A stretch of DNA of 64,000 bases. Origin: Agromyces sp. Marseille-P2726. Lineage in GTDB: Bacteria > Actinomycetota > Actinomycetes > Actinomycetales > Microbacteriaceae. The stretch spans positions 1-64,000 of the forward strand of contig NZ_CADDWM010000012.1 of NCBI RefSeq assembly GCF_902809835.1, written 5' to 3'. The notes below the pieces were generated by a model. That model saw nothing but the letters and a program-made list of their open reading frames with translations, did not search any database and was not told the origin of the DNA. Shown one piece after another: positions 42,092 through 51,385 of this stretch. A program made the position numbers and the translations under genes. How positions within the stretch are numbered: position 1 is the first letter of the stretch; each line of letters opens with the position of its first letter.

Positions 42092-44742
42092 GACGTCACC
42101 CCTGAGGACGGCTCGTGCGCCAGGCTCGCCGGACTCGCCGGACCCGTCGCGGCGGCCACGGTGTCGCGACCGAGCGCCATCTCGAGCACCGCGCGTCGCG
42201 GCATCCGTCTCCCGACGATGCGGGACGCTTCGAACTCGGCAGCGCGGTCGGTGGCGAGCACCGCATCGACGAACGTCTCGTACGTGGCGTACGAGCGCTG
42301 GTCGCCGATACCCGTGCGGGCACGAAGCGCCTCGGCTGCTCCCAGGAAGACGCCGGCCCGCTCGATGTCGCCGACCGCGGCGGCGGATGCCGCGAGCCCG
42401 ACGAGCGCGTACGCGTCGCCGTCGACGTTGTGCAGGCGCAGTGAGATCTCCAGGGCTCGGGAGAACAGCTCGGGGTGCGGTTCGCGCTTCGAGAGTCGCA
42501 GCCATCCGGCCTGGATGAGTGCGATGCGCTCCGCGAACCGATCGCCCGTGCGTTCGGCGCCCTCGCGAGCCCGATCGAAGCACTCGGAGGCACCTGCGAG
42601 GTCCCCGCGAGCCAGCAGGATGCGACCGAGGTTGGATTCGAACAGCGAAAGGAAGGTGGCATCACGCCGGATGGCCGGCAGTTCGAGGGCCGAGCGCTGC
42701 AGCGCCTCCGCACGATCGAGGTCTCTCGGCGCGGCCGACATATAGGAGAGCGACGCGAAGGTGAGTGCCTGTCCCTCGCTGAACTCATCGCCCACCTCAC
42801 GGAAGAACGCGATCACCTCGTCCATGGATTCCGTTCGGATCTCGGCATCCGGCTGCCACACCGCGACCCACGACGAGAAGGCTCGCGCGATGGCGCGGGT
42901 GCGCGGGGAGAGGGGAAGCCCCGATTCGAGCACCGTCTCCATCCAGGCCTTCGCCTCGGGCATCAGGCTGCGGATCCACCAATAGAGGAACAGGCGCCAC
43001 ACCGCGTCGGCGACGGGATCGACCTCGCCGATCGCGATCAGATGGCGGTATCCGGCGCGCAGGTTGTCGCGTTCCGCCTCGAGCCGGTCGAGCGCCGCGG
43101 ACTGGGTCGTGCCGCGCAGCTGCAGGGCGGTCTCGGCGGCCAGACGCACGTAGTACTCGCCGTGCGCGCGGTGCGCCGCCGCGGCATGAGGGTCGAGCTC
43201 GAAGCGCGCGGCCGCGATCTCGCGCACCGGCACGAGCATCGAGAAGAACGGCAGGCCGTGGTCGTCGCGCTGCCGAAGCAGGCTGCCGTCGACGAGCTCG
43301 AGCAGGGTCTCGAGCAGGTCACCGGCCCAGGGTTCGCCGTCGGCGACCGCCTCGACGGCGTCGAGGCTGAAGTCGCCCACGAACACGCCGAGCCGTTCGA
43401 ACAGCGCTCGGGCATCGGGCCCCAGGAGGTCGATGCTCCACTCAACCGTCGCGCGAATGGTGCGCTGGCGTTCGGGAACATCCCGCGCAGCCGTGACCAG
43501 CAGGGGAAGCACTCGATCCAGTCTGCCGAGCATGGCGGCCGGGGTGAGGGCTCTGATGCGGGCCGCCGCGAGCTCGATGGCCAGCGGCACGCCCTCGAGT
43601 GCCCGGCAGATCCGGGCGACATCCTCGGCATTGTCGTCGGTCACGTCGAACCGGGGATCCGCCGCATTCGCGCGATCCCGGAACAGCCGCACGGCGGGAG
43701 CTTCGAGGATGGCCTGGTACGAGACCTCGTCGGGATCGCCCGGCAGGGCGAGCGGGTCGACATCGAACACCCGCTCGCCACGAACCCGCAGTCGGACGCG
43801 ACTCGTGACGAGGAACGTCGCACCGGGCAGGTCGGTGAGGAGCGCGACGACGTCGGTCGCGGCCTCGACCACCTGCTCGAAGTTGTCGAGGACGATGAGG
43901 TCGCGCCGGCCGGCGCGCGCGACGCCCAGCTGCTCGCTCAAGGGGCCATCGCCGATCTCGCGAACCCCCAGCTCTCGCGCGATCGCACCCAGCACCTCGC
44001 CTGGGTCGCCCACCTGCGCCAGCGGAACGAAGGACACTCGGTCGAAGCGGGCGCCGGCGTTGTGGGCGACCTCGATCGCGAGGCGGCTCTTGCCGATCCC
44101 GCCCGGGCCCACAAGCGTGACCAGCCGATTCCCCTCCGCCCCGAGCCAGTCGAGCAGCGTCGACACCTCGCGCTCGCGGCCGACCGCGTCCGAGAACGGG
44201 GCCGGAAGGCGTCCCGACGGCGTCGCTTCGCGTGCGGCGGTCGCCGTCCGCGTGTCGGCTCGTGACGCGTCGAACCGTTCGGCGAGCAGCGTGGCGAGGT
44301 CGCCTTCGACCAGCCCGGCGAGCTCGTCCGCGGTGGAGAACGCGGTGTACGAGGCGGTGTCGTCGTCCCGGATGCGGCCGATCAGCTCTGCGAGCCGCTC
44401 GTCCCGCTCGGCCGACTGCTTCACGTAGATGAGCCTGGGCATCTCGCGCGGGGCGAGCCGGTACTCGTCCTCCAGGCCCGAGATGTCCTCGCCCGGGGCG
44501 ATCCAGCCGTACTGCTGCCAGTAGATGCCGACGAAGACGTCGCTCTGCTCGAGGTAGGCGCGATACAACTCGCGCGGCGGATGCGGCCTGGCACCGAGCT
44601 CGAACATGACGGGCGCCAGGTGCAACCGCTCGATGGCGCGGCGTACGGCTCGTCGCTCGGGCTCCAGCTCCTTCAGGGTCGAGCTGACGAACACCCGCAG
44701 CCGCTGGTCGGGCGTGCGGATCACGCGCCCGTCCGTACGCAT
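42088..44742 (-). CDS. DUF4062-STAND ATPase-helical repeat protein, paralog 3
   Basis: The 884-residue protein is the first gene of the coupled pair. It has a DUF4062 domain (YWQQYGWIAPGEDISGLEDEY), STAND NTPase motifs LVGPGGIGKSRLAIE, DLIVLDNFEQVVEAATDVV and FLVTSRVRLRVRGERVFDV, the GLPL-like EGVPLAIELAAARIRALTP, and a TPR-like C-terminus. ATG 44742 gives the same N-terminus length as its paralogs; in-frame ATGs up to 44802 are possible but encode a leader segment that is also conserved upstream of paralog 1. It is divergent from a TetR gene. Confidence 0.88.
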   Translation of the reverse strand: MRTDGRVIRTPDQRLRVFVSSTLKELEPERRAVRRAIERLHLAPVMFELGARPHPPRELYRAYLEQSDVFVGIYWQQYGWIAPGEDISGLEDEYRLAPREMPRLIYVKQSAERDERLAELIGRIRDDDTASYTAFSTADELAGLVEGDLATLLAERFDASRADTRTATAAREATPSGRLPAPFSDAVGREREVSTLLDWLGAEGNRLVTLVGPGGIGKSRLAIEVAHNAGARFDRVSFVPLAQVGDPGEVLGAIARELGVREIGDGPLSEQLGVARAGRRDLIVLDNFEQVVEAATDVVALLTDLPGATFLVTSRVRLRVRGERVFDVDPLALPGDPDEVSYQAILEAPAVRLFRDRANAADPRFDVTDDNAEDVARICRALEGVPLAIELAAARIRALTPAAMLGRLDRVLPLLVTAARDVPERQRTIRATVEWSIDLLGPDARALFERLGVFVGDFSLDAVEAVADGEPWAGDLLETLLELVDGSLLRQRDDHGLPFFSMLVPVREIAAARFELDPHAAAAHRAHGEYYVRLAAETALQLRGTTQSAALDRLEAERDNLRAGYRHLIAIGEVDPVADAVWRLFLYWWIRSLMPEAKAWMETVLESGLPLSPRTRAIARAFSSWVAVWQPDAEIRTESMDEVIAFFREVGDEFSEGQALTFASLSYMSAAPRDLDRAEALQRSALELPAIRRDATFLSLFESNLGRILLARGDLAGASECFDRAREGAERTGDRFAERIALIQAGWLRLSKREPHPELFSRALEISLRLHNVDGDAYALVGLAASAAAVGDIERAGVFLGAAEALRARTGIGDQRSYATYETFVDAVLATDRAAEFEASRIVGRRMPRRAVLEMALGRDTVAAATGPASPASLAHEPSSGVTS

Positions 44743-44893
44743 GCTCACGCCGATCCCGCTCGCGTCGTCGGGCTGCATCCACCTCGATGCCCCATCCTGC
44801 AATTGTCAGCCGTCGGCGCGGCCTCCGTCCATCACCTGAACGGGTCTGCCGCGGGGACTGCGCTAGCGTGGATGGCTGATCCCGAGGAGCCGC

Positions 44894-45538
44894 ATGAAAC
44901 CCGGACCGAGGCGCAGCCTCAGCCAGGCCGACATCGTCGCAGCCGCCTTCGGCATCCTCGAGGCGCAGGGCTTCGGCGCCGTCTCGGTGCGGAGGGTCGC
45001 CGCCGCCGTCGGACTCACGCCGGCGGCGATGTACACCTACTTCCCGTCGAAGGCCGCCCTGCTGCGAGCCATGGTCGAGCAGCTGCTCTCGACGACCGAC
45101 CTGGCTGCGGCATCCGACGACGATCGGCCGTGGCGCGACCGGGTGCACGCACTCGCCGCCGCGCTCCGGTCGCGACTGGCGGAACACGCCGGTGCGATCG
45201 TGCTGGTGACGAGCGGCCCACTCGACGGGGCGCATGCGCTCGCCCTCAACGAGGTGCTCATCGCCGGATTCGTGCGCGAGGGGATGCCCGACGCCGAGGG
45301 CGCGCACGCAGCGCATGCAGTGCGGTCGTACGTGCTCGGCGCGGCCCTGCTCGACGCGGGGACCGCCGCGGCGGCCGGCGACGGGTCGCACGAGCCGGGC
45401 GTGCCGCTCTGGTCGGATGCCGCGGGGTTCCCCCGCAGCGCGGCGACCGGCGACGTCTCCTCGGGCGATGCCGGATTCCGCTTCGGCCTCGACCGGTTGC
45501 TCGATGGCCTCGAGCGACGCGTTCCGGTGCTCGAGTAG
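44894..45538 (+). CDS. TetR family transcriptional regulator
   Basis: This 214-residue protein has an N-terminal TetR helix-turn-helix, SQADIVAAAFGILEAQGFGAVSVRRVAAAVGLTPAAMYTYFPSKAALLRAM, and a helical TetR_C ligand domain ending RFGLDRLLDGLERRV. GAGGAG precedes the ATG. It is divergent from the coupled DUF4062 pair and convergent with the M6 protease gene, so either could be a target. The ligand is unknown. Confidence 0.9.
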   Translation: MKPGPRRSLSQADIVAAAFGILEAQGFGAVSVRRVAAAVGLTPAAMYTYFPSKAALLRAMVEQLLSTTDLAAASDDDRPWRDRVHALAAALRSRLAEHAGAIVLVTSGPLDGAHALALNEVLIAGFVREGMPDAEGAHAAHAVRSYVLGAALLDAGTAAAAGDGSHEPGVPLWSDAAGFPRSAATGDVSSGDAGFRFGLDRLLDGLERRVPVLE

Positions 45539-45546
45539 GCCGCATG

Positions 45547-45584
45547 CGACGAGGCGCCGACCCACCAGGGCCGACGCCTCGTCG
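45547..45584. terminator. bidirectional hairpin terminator between tetR and the M6 protease gene
   Basis: CGACGAGGCG (45547-45556) and CGCCTCGTCG (45575-45584) form a 10-bp perfect stem in the 60-bp gap between two convergent genes. No clear U-tract follows, as is common in high-GC actinobacteria. Confidence 0.65.
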
Positions 45585-45598
45585 GTGCATCCGTCAGG

Positions 45599-48436
45599 TC
45601 ACTCCGCGCGGGGCGGGGTGATGCTGATCAGTGCTGCGCGGTTGTCATCCATGGCCTTCTTGACCGTGATGACCGTGCCGTAGCCCACGCCCGAGTCGGC
45701 CGGGTTGCCCGAACCGAACGGGCCGAGGCCGATGTCGAGACCGTCGTACGCCGGCAGGCGGTTGCCCAGCAGGTCGTACAGCGGCGTCGTGTACTGCGCG
45801 TTGCCCAGCGACGGGACGACCGTCGAAGCGTCACGGTCGCGGTAGTAGAGCTGGCCGGTCGCCGCGTTCAGGGCGAAACCGGGCACCCAGCCCCGGTCGT
45901 CGGTGAAGGTGCTCACCGGCTCCTGAGCCGCGACGTCGGTGCAGTACTCGGTGAGCGCGGCGTCCGTGATGCACTCCGTGAAGGGGTACGTCTTGGTCAG
46001 GCCGAAGGCCGCGTTCGAGGACTGCGCTCGCGAGGGCATCACGTTCAGCGTCGACGGGTCGAGGTCGGCCGCGGCACCCGTGCGCTGCAGCGGGTTGAAG
46101 TGGCTGTCGACGATCAACAGCCCACCCTTGGCGCCGTAGCTCGGCAGCGCCGCCTCGTTCGTGGTGATCTGGTTCGAGCTGCCGTAGGTGGTGTCGCGGT
46201 ACCAGACCAGTGCGCCCGGCGCGTTGTAGGCGAGCTTCTCGACCTTCCAGGCGTCGACGCTGTAGGTCGAGTTGTAGGCGTACTTCAGGCCCTCGTCGAA
46301 CCCGTCGAAGTTGCGCCATTCGACCAGGTAGTACTGCGCCTTGATCGAGGTGCCGGTGTCCATGCGCCAGCCCGGGCCGGTGGTCGTCGTGAACGACGCG
46401 ACCTCGGTGGCCCAGCCGTTCTCGCCGCCCTCGACGTCGTCGCTCCACACCACGGTGCCGCCGCTGGTCAGCGCGAAGTCGTCGCTGAACCAGCCCCGGT
46501 CCTGGTATGCGGCATCCGTCGCCAGGCGCAGTCGCACGTCGACCGTCTGTCCGGCGTACGCCGAGAGGTCGATGTAGTGGTGCGCCCAGCCGTGCGTGTC
46601 ACCCGAGAGTCCGTACTTCTTGTTGCCGTAGTCGGCCATGCGGCCGTTCGGGTCGGCGTAGTTGTCGGGCGTCGAGACCTCGGTGCCGTTCTCGGCGTAG
46701 ACCTTCTGCTCGGTCCACGTCGTGCCGCCGTCGGTCGAGACCTCGACGAAGCCGAAGTCCCAGTCGGACTCGATCACGTAGTCGTTCCACATCCAGAACC
46801 TGGCGTCGGCGGGAACGTTCTCGATCGTGCGGCCCAGGCGCAGGTCGGCCCAGTCCTGATCCGCCCCGGTGTACCACATGTTCTCGCCGCTGTGCGGCTC
46901 GGCGAGGGTCACCACCTTGTCGGGCAGGTTGATCTTGACGCCGTCCTGTGTGCCCTTCTTCGGCCGCGAGTTCTGGCCGACCTTGACGGTGGTGGCGTCG
47001 TCGCCGGGGTTCAACTCGACGGGGTCGGCCCAGCCGAGCACCCACTTGTCCCAGAGGCCCATGTGGCTCGGCATCGACTGGAAGATCGGACCCGAGTGCG
47101 AACCCGACGACATGAGGTCCCAGAAGTCGATGTCGGAGCTGCCGACGCCCGAGGTGTCGTACAGGTCGGGCAGGCCGAGGTCGTGGCCGTACTCGTGCGC
47201 GAACACGCCGACGCCCGAGTCCTCGGGCTGCACGATGTAGTTCGAGAGCTTGAGGTCGGTGCCCGGGATGTCGGCGCCGCCGGCCACGGCCGACGAGTGC
47301 GCCCAGATCGCATAGGTGCCCTCGGCGCCGCCGCCGCCCGACTTGTCCTCACCGGCGTGCACCAGCACGACGTGGTCGATCACGCCGTCGGGCTCGAGCA
47401 CATTGCCGTCGCCGTCGCGGTCGCCCTGGTCCTCGATGTCGTACTCGTCCCACGGGAAGTCGGGCTGCGCGGCAGCGAGCGCAGCGACGGCGTCGATGGG
47501 CAGCTGGCCGGGGCCGAGCGGGTTGTCGGGGTGACCCTGCATGTCCTGGATCGCGCCGGCCTCGTACTCGCCCGCCTCGTTCTTGAAGCAGAGGCTCGCG
47601 CCGTAGTAGGCCTCGGAGTGCGGCACCATGATCCACGGAGTCGCCTCACCGGTGACGGTGTACGCGCCGCGTGACATCTCCTCGTACATGGCCTTCATCG
47701 TGTAGCCCGAGATGTCGAAGCCGGGCTTGCCGTCGGGGCCGGTGAGATCGGTGCGGACGCGCTCGGTGATGCCTTCGTCGGTGAAGAGCATCTTGTTGAA
47801 GTGCTCGGACGAGAAGTCCTCGACCCACATCGAGTTGTTGTCTTCGAGCTCGTAGTCGGCGGGGTTCGGGATGTTATTGTGCAGCGGCCCGTTCTGCACG
47901 GAGCCCGGCTTGCAGTCGGTCGCGCCGAACGCGGTCGGAACGTACGAGCCGGTGAAGTCGTCGTTGGCGGTGTCCGAGAACTCGACGAGGATCGTCAGCA
48001 GCTTGGCCTCTTGCGTCGTCTTCGACTGCTTGAGCTGCTTCTGCTTGATCGCCTTCGGGCTCGCGCCGGTCTGGATCGACTTCGACTCGAGCATTGCGAG
48101 CCCCTGAGCGGCGACCGGGTTGCCCTGGCCGAACTTGCGGTCGAGCGCATCGGCTTTGGCGATGGCCGCGTCTGCGTCGACGGCGGCGGCCCCGTCGGCC
48201 ACTGTCGCGCCCGTGATGTCGACCCCGGCTTCATCGTCGGAGCCGAATGCCGTCTCGGCGCGCGGAGCGACGTAGTTCATGTAGTACTCGGAATCGCCGA
48301 TCACCGGCGGCGACACCGGCGACTCCGCTGCGACCGCAGAGCCCGCTCCCAACGACACCAGACCGGTGGCGGCGAGCGCGAGCACTGGAATGGCCGCGAC
48401 CGCGCGCTTGCGCGCGCGGGGCGTGGATCCAGACAT
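45599..48436 (-). CDS. secreted M6 family metalloprotease (immune inhibitor A type)
   Basis: The 945-residue protein has a Sec signal peptide (basic start, hydrophobic core, cleavage near GSAVAAES), a helical propeptide, and the M6 zinc motif HEYGHDLGLPD with His414, Glu415, His418 and the distal Asp. The downstream region contains immune-inhibitor-A repeats with beta-sandwich segments (WSDDVEGGENGWATE). It should degrade extracellular proteins. AAGGGAG before ATG 48436 selects the start over an in-frame extension to 48514. It is isolated rather than part of a protease operon. Confidence 0.92.
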   Translation of the reverse strand: MSGSTPRARKRAVAAIPVLALAATGLVSLGAGSAVAAESPVSPPVIGDSEYYMNYVAPRAETAFGSDDEAGVDITGATVADGAAAVDADAAIAKADALDRKFGQGNPVAAQGLAMLESKSIQTGASPKAIKQKQLKQSKTTQEAKLLTILVEFSDTANDDFTGSYVPTAFGATDCKPGSVQNGPLHNNIPNPADYELEDNNSMWVEDFSSEHFNKMLFTDEGITERVRTDLTGPDGKPGFDISGYTMKAMYEEMSRGAYTVTGEATPWIMVPHSEAYYGASLCFKNEAGEYEAGAIQDMQGHPDNPLGPGQLPIDAVAALAAAQPDFPWDEYDIEDQGDRDGDGNVLEPDGVIDHVVLVHAGEDKSGGGGAEGTYAIWAHSSAVAGGADIPGTDLKLSNYIVQPEDSGVGVFAHEYGHDLGLPDLYDTSGVGSSDIDFWDLMSSGSHSGPIFQSMPSHMGLWDKWVLGWADPVELNPGDDATTVKVGQNSRPKKGTQDGVKINLPDKVVTLAEPHSGENMWYTGADQDWADLRLGRTIENVPADARFWMWNDYVIESDWDFGFVEVSTDGGTTWTEQKVYAENGTEVSTPDNYADPNGRMADYGNKKYGLSGDTHGWAHHYIDLSAYAGQTVDVRLRLATDAAYQDRGWFSDDFALTSGGTVVWSDDVEGGENGWATEVASFTTTTGPGWRMDTGTSIKAQYYLVEWRNFDGFDEGLKYAYNSTYSVDAWKVEKLAYNAPGALVWYRDTTYGSSNQITTNEAALPSYGAKGGLLIVDSHFNPLQRTGAAADLDPSTLNVMPSRAQSSNAAFGLTKTYPFTECITDAALTEYCTDVAAQEPVSTFTDDRGWVPGFALNAATGQLYYRDRDASTVVPSLGNAQYTTPLYDLLGNRLPAYDGLDIGLGPFGSGNPADSGVGYGTVITVKKAMDDNRAALISITPPRAE

Positions 48437-48743
48437 GCTTCTCCCTTCGAGTGCCCGACGAGTTGACGTCAGGGCACGAAACAACGCCCGCCGGTAGACG
48501 GACGTAAACGGCATCCTGCCCCGAGAAGGGGGGTCATGGGAAGATTCGCGAGCAGATTTCTTGCGTGAGGATGCCTCAACTTAACGATATCGCCGCATTT
48601 CGCGCGGCGAAACGGCGAAAACCACCGTTGGGCCGCCGAGGGACGACGGGGAAGCTGCATCCGGGGCGGCGCATTCGCCCGATCGTGCGAGCGGCTGCCG
48701 CATCCGGCGGCACTGTGCGGCGTACGATCTGGCCAGGGGGTCG
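48437..48743. other. intergenic region without a gene
   Basis: This gap separates the divergent M6 protease and lipoprotein genes. It includes a locally AT-richer patch around 48545-48600 that may hold the protease promoter, but I find no convincing -35/-10 pair. No RNA gene is recognisable. Confidence 0.5.
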
Positions 48744-49181
48744 ATGATGCTGGAAACGCACGGGACGGGTGCGCGGCGTCGGCTGGCGGCATCCGTGCTC
48801 GTCATGTCCGTCGGTGCCATGGCGGTCGGCTTGGCGGGATGCTCGAGCGGGGGATCGGGAGGCGATCCCTCGGGAGGGGCCTCGGCGCTTCCACCGGTGA
48901 TCGTGGAGCTCGACACGGTCGACGGCACGGCGGTGGAGGTGCCCGAGGGATCTTCGATCGACCTGACGGGCGACGACGAGACGTTCACCGAGTGGACGGC
49001 CGAGATCGCAGACCCGTCGATCGTCGAGTTCGTGCCCGGCCGCGACGATGGAAGCGCTCAGTTCAACCCGGGCCTCACCGCCGAGTCGGTGGGTGAGACC
49101 GAGGTCGTGCTCGAGAACGGCGAGACCGGCGACACCGTGACCTTCACGGTCGAGGTCGTGCCGAAGTCGGGCGGAGGGTGA
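48744..49181 (+). CDS. small secreted lipoprotein with an Ig-like domain
   Basis: The 145-residue protein has a signal peptide and lipobox VGLAGC with Cys33 as the lipidated residue, a Gly/Ser linker, then a single beta-rich domain of about 90 residues. GSSIDLTGDD, FTEWTAEIADPSIVEFV and SVGETEVVLENGETGDTVTF resemble chagasin-like/I42 inhibitor or bacterial Ig-like folds, but the key inhibitor loop NPTTGY is not seen. It is divergent from the M6 protease. A role as inhibitor or surface protein is only a guess. ATG 48747 is an equally possible start. Confidence 0.75.
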   Translation: MMLETHGTGARRRLAASVLVMSVGAMAVGLAGCSSGGSGGDPSGGASALPPVIVELDTVDGTAVEVPEGSSIDLTGDDETFTEWTAEIADPSIVEFVPGRDDGSAQFNPGLTAESVGETEVVLENGETGDTVTFTVEVVPKSGGG

Positions 49182-49228
49182 GGTCGGCCGAAGGCTGATG
49201 CAGGCCGGAGAGAGAGTGCGCGCGGACG

Positions 49229-49924
49229 TTACTGAGTCGAGCCGAGCAGCAGTCCGCGTAACTGGTCGGTGGAGTGCACCACCGCGAGCGCGTCGCCGGC
49301 TTCGGCCGGGGAGCCGTAGCCCCACTCGACCATGATGGTGGGCACGCCGTTGGCCGCGGCCCCGAGGGTGTCGTAGCCGCGGTCGCCGACCATCACCGCG
49401 TTGCTCGTGTCGATGCCGTTCTCCTGCAGTCGTCGCAGCGCCTCGGCGACGACGTCGGCCTTGGTGCTGAGCTCCTCGTCGTCGCTCGCGCCGGTGATCA
49501 CGGTGAAGTACTCGCTGAGGCCCGCGTGATCGAGCACGATGCGAGCCATCGACTCGGGCTTGGAGGTCGCGAGGGCGATGGGGATGCCGGCTGCGTGCAG
49601 CCGCTGGAGGACGCCCGCGACGCCCGGGAACACCGGGGAGCGCAGCACGTGCTCGCCGTAGTGGTCGCGGTAGATGTTGAGGGCCTCCCACGCCTCGGCG
49701 TCGTCGAAGCCCGCAGTCAGGCGCAGGCTGTCGAGCAGCGGCGGGCCGACGTACGAGCGGAGCACCTCATCGGAGGGGACATCGAGCCCGAGTTCCGTGA
49801 ACATGTGCGCGAGCGACGCCGTGATGTCGGCTGCGGAGTCGACGATCGTGCCGTCGAGGTCGAACAGCACCGCCGACCAGGTTCGCGGGGGCGCGATGGT
49901 CTGATTGGGCATCGTGGAAGTCAT
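49229..49924 (-). CDS. HAD family hydrolase, phosphoglycolate-phosphatase-like
   Basis: About 231 residues of HAD subfamily IA: motif I VLFDLDGTIVDS, a helical cap, motif II in ALATSKPE with the Lys region STKADVV, and motif IV VMVGDRGYD. PVFPGVAGVLQRLHAAG is typical of Gph/PpaX-like phosphatases. It should dephosphorylate a small phosphate ester. TATGAT (49936-49931) is six bases before ATG 49924, which selects this start and implies a leaderless mRNA. Confidence 0.87.
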   Translation of the reverse strand: MTSTMPNQTIAPPRTWSAVLFDLDGTIVDSAADITASLAHMFTELGLDVPSDEVLRSYVGPPLLDSLRLTAGFDDAEAWEALNIYRDHYGEHVLRSPVFPGVAGVLQRLHAAGIPIALATSKPESMARIVLDHAGLSEYFTVITGASDDEELSTKADVVAEALRRLQENGIDTSNAVMVGDRGYDTLGAAANGVPTIMVEWGYGSPAEAGDALAVVHSTDQLRGLLLGSTQ

Positions 49925-50008
49925 CGCAACATCATATGGGTACGTAATCTGAGCCCTTCTCAGGGAGAGAACGCTCTCATACGGCGGCGACCTCCACAAG
50001 GGGCTGGT

Positions 50009-50704
50009 TCAGAACAACCTGGCGTGGCCGCTGTCGATACCGCGCATGGCGTCGTAGTCGAGCACGACGCAGCGGATGCCCCGGTCCTCCGCGAGCACGC
50101 GGGCCTGCGGCTTGATCTCCTGGGCGGCGAACACCCCGGTCACCGGCGCGAGGCGCGGGTCGCGGTTCATGAGCTCGAGGTAGCGGGTGAGCTGCTCGAC
50201 GCCGTCGATGTCGCCGCGCCGCTTGAGCTCGACGGCGACCGACGCCCCCGTGGCATCCGTCGCCAGGATGTCGACCGGCCCGATCGCCGTCATGTACTCG
50301 CGGCGCACGAGCCGGTGTCCCTCGCCGAGGAGCTCGATCTGCTCGGCGAGCAGCTGCTGCAGGTGCGCCTCGACGCCGTCCTTCACGAGTCCGGGGTCGA
50401 CACCCAGCTCGTGCGACGAGTCGTGCAGCACCTCGTGGATCGACACGATGAGCTGGTCGGCCGTCTTCCTGTGCGTGACCTTCCACACCGCGGCGACCCC
50501 CGCGGCCCGCTGCTCGTCGTCGGGGTCGACGGTCTCGAGGGTGCATGGCGGGCTCATCCAGTTGAGCGGCTTGTAGCTGCCCCCGTCGGAATGCACGAGC
50601 AGGCTGCCGTCGCCCTTGATCATGAGCAGGCGCGTCGCGAGCGGGAGGTGGGCGGAGAGCCTCCCCGCGTAGTCGACGGAGCATCGGGCGATCACGAGAC
50701 GCAC
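50009..50704 (-). CDS. nucS: endonuclease NucS (EndoMS)
   Basis: This 231-residue protein begins [20 protein letters not shown], nearly identical in pattern to NucS of actinobacteria. The C-terminal RecB-like nuclease domain holds [34 protein letters not shown], with Asp, Glu and Lys metal/catalytic residues. NucS cleaves DNA at G-T, G-G and T-T mismatches and replaces MutS/MutL mismatch repair in these bacteria, acting with the sliding clamp. TACACT (50716-50711) lies six bases before the GTG, indicating a leaderless transcript. Confidence 0.95.
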   Translation of the reverse strand: MRLVIARCSVDYAGRLSAHLPLATRLLMIKGDGSLLVHSDGGSYKPLNWMSPPCTLETVDPDDEQRAAGVAAVWKVTHRKTADQLIVSIHEVLHDSSHELGVDPGLVKDGVEAHLQQLLAEQIELLGEGHRLVRREYMTAIGPVDILATDATGASVAVELKRRGDIDGVEQLTRYLELMNRDPRLAPVTGVFAAQEIKPQARVLAEDRGIRCVVLDYDAMRGIDSGHARLF

Positions 50705-50799
50705 CTGTCGAGTGTACGGCGAGCGGATGCCGCGAGCCGATGCCATGGTCCGTTGCCGCATCGCCGGGGCGGATGCCGCCGCCGGCGTCGGGCTCGCGC

Positions 50800-51303
50800 T
50801 CAGGCCTGCCGCGGCGCGTCGTCGGGTCGCGCCTCGTGGTGGCGGCGTCCGTGCGTGCGCTCGCGCTCCTTCATCTCGGCCTCGTAGACGTGGCGACGAC
50901 CCTGGATGAGGGCGTCCCGGGCCGCTCGCTCGGCATCCTTCACGGCGGCGTAGTAGCCGTCGTCGTACTCTTCCACGACCTGGAACGTCCAGCGGCCCTC
51001 GAGCACATTGCGGCCGACGACCTCCTCCTCGATGCGGTCGGCGATCGCTTCGTGTCCGGCCGCGCGGAACAGCTCGACGGCCTCGCCGATCGCCAGGTCC
51101 GCCGTGCCGGTCAGGCGGTGGAAGCGGTAGAGCGAGCCGCGGGCGTCTTCGATCACCTCGAGCGCCTCGGAGAGCTTGCCGAGGGCGTCGACGGTGCCGT
51201 CGTCGACGCCTGGCGGTCGGGTGTGCTCGGGAAGCGGCTCGTCGCGAGCGGACGCGCTTCCGCCTGCGGCCTTGGCGGCAGCCCTCGAGTCTGGCGCGGT
51301 CAT
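50800..51303 (-). CDS. conserved hypothetical protein
   Basis: The family is not recognised. The 167-residue protein is soluble, acidic and mostly helical. Its core, [45 protein letters not shown], and the C-terminal [19 protein letters not shown] look conserved, while both ends are disordered (Ala-rich N-terminus, His/Arg-rich C-terminus). CAGAAT lies six bases before the ATG. It is upstream of nucS on the same strand with a 95-base gap, but nucS has its own promoter. Confidence 0.72.
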   Translation of the reverse strand: MTAPDSRAAAKAAGGSASARDEPLPEHTRPPGVDDGTVDALGKLSEALEVIEDARGSLYRFHRLTGTADLAIGEAVELFRAAGHEAIADRIEEEVVGRNVLEGRWTFQVVEEYDDGYYAAVKDAERAARDALIQGRRHVYEAEMKERERTHGRRHHEARPDDAPRQA

Positions 51304-51385
51304 GTCGGCATTCTGCCGTGCTGCCCCGGCCCGCGGCAGCCCCCGTGCGGGGAATTCGGCAGCATGCCGGCGGTCGTACTGGCCG

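Noticed and set aside
32506-44742. Mobile element or genomic island carrying the DUF4062 genes
   Set aside because: No integrase, transposase, tRNA, direct-repeat ends or composition shift is visible, and housekeeping-type genes (pepA, ThrE-type exporter) are interspersed.
48545-48600. Regulatory RNA or riboswitch upstream of the M6 protease
   Set aside because: Only a locally AT-richer patch and a tiny TGAGGATGCCTCA palindrome; no recognisable riboswitch core.
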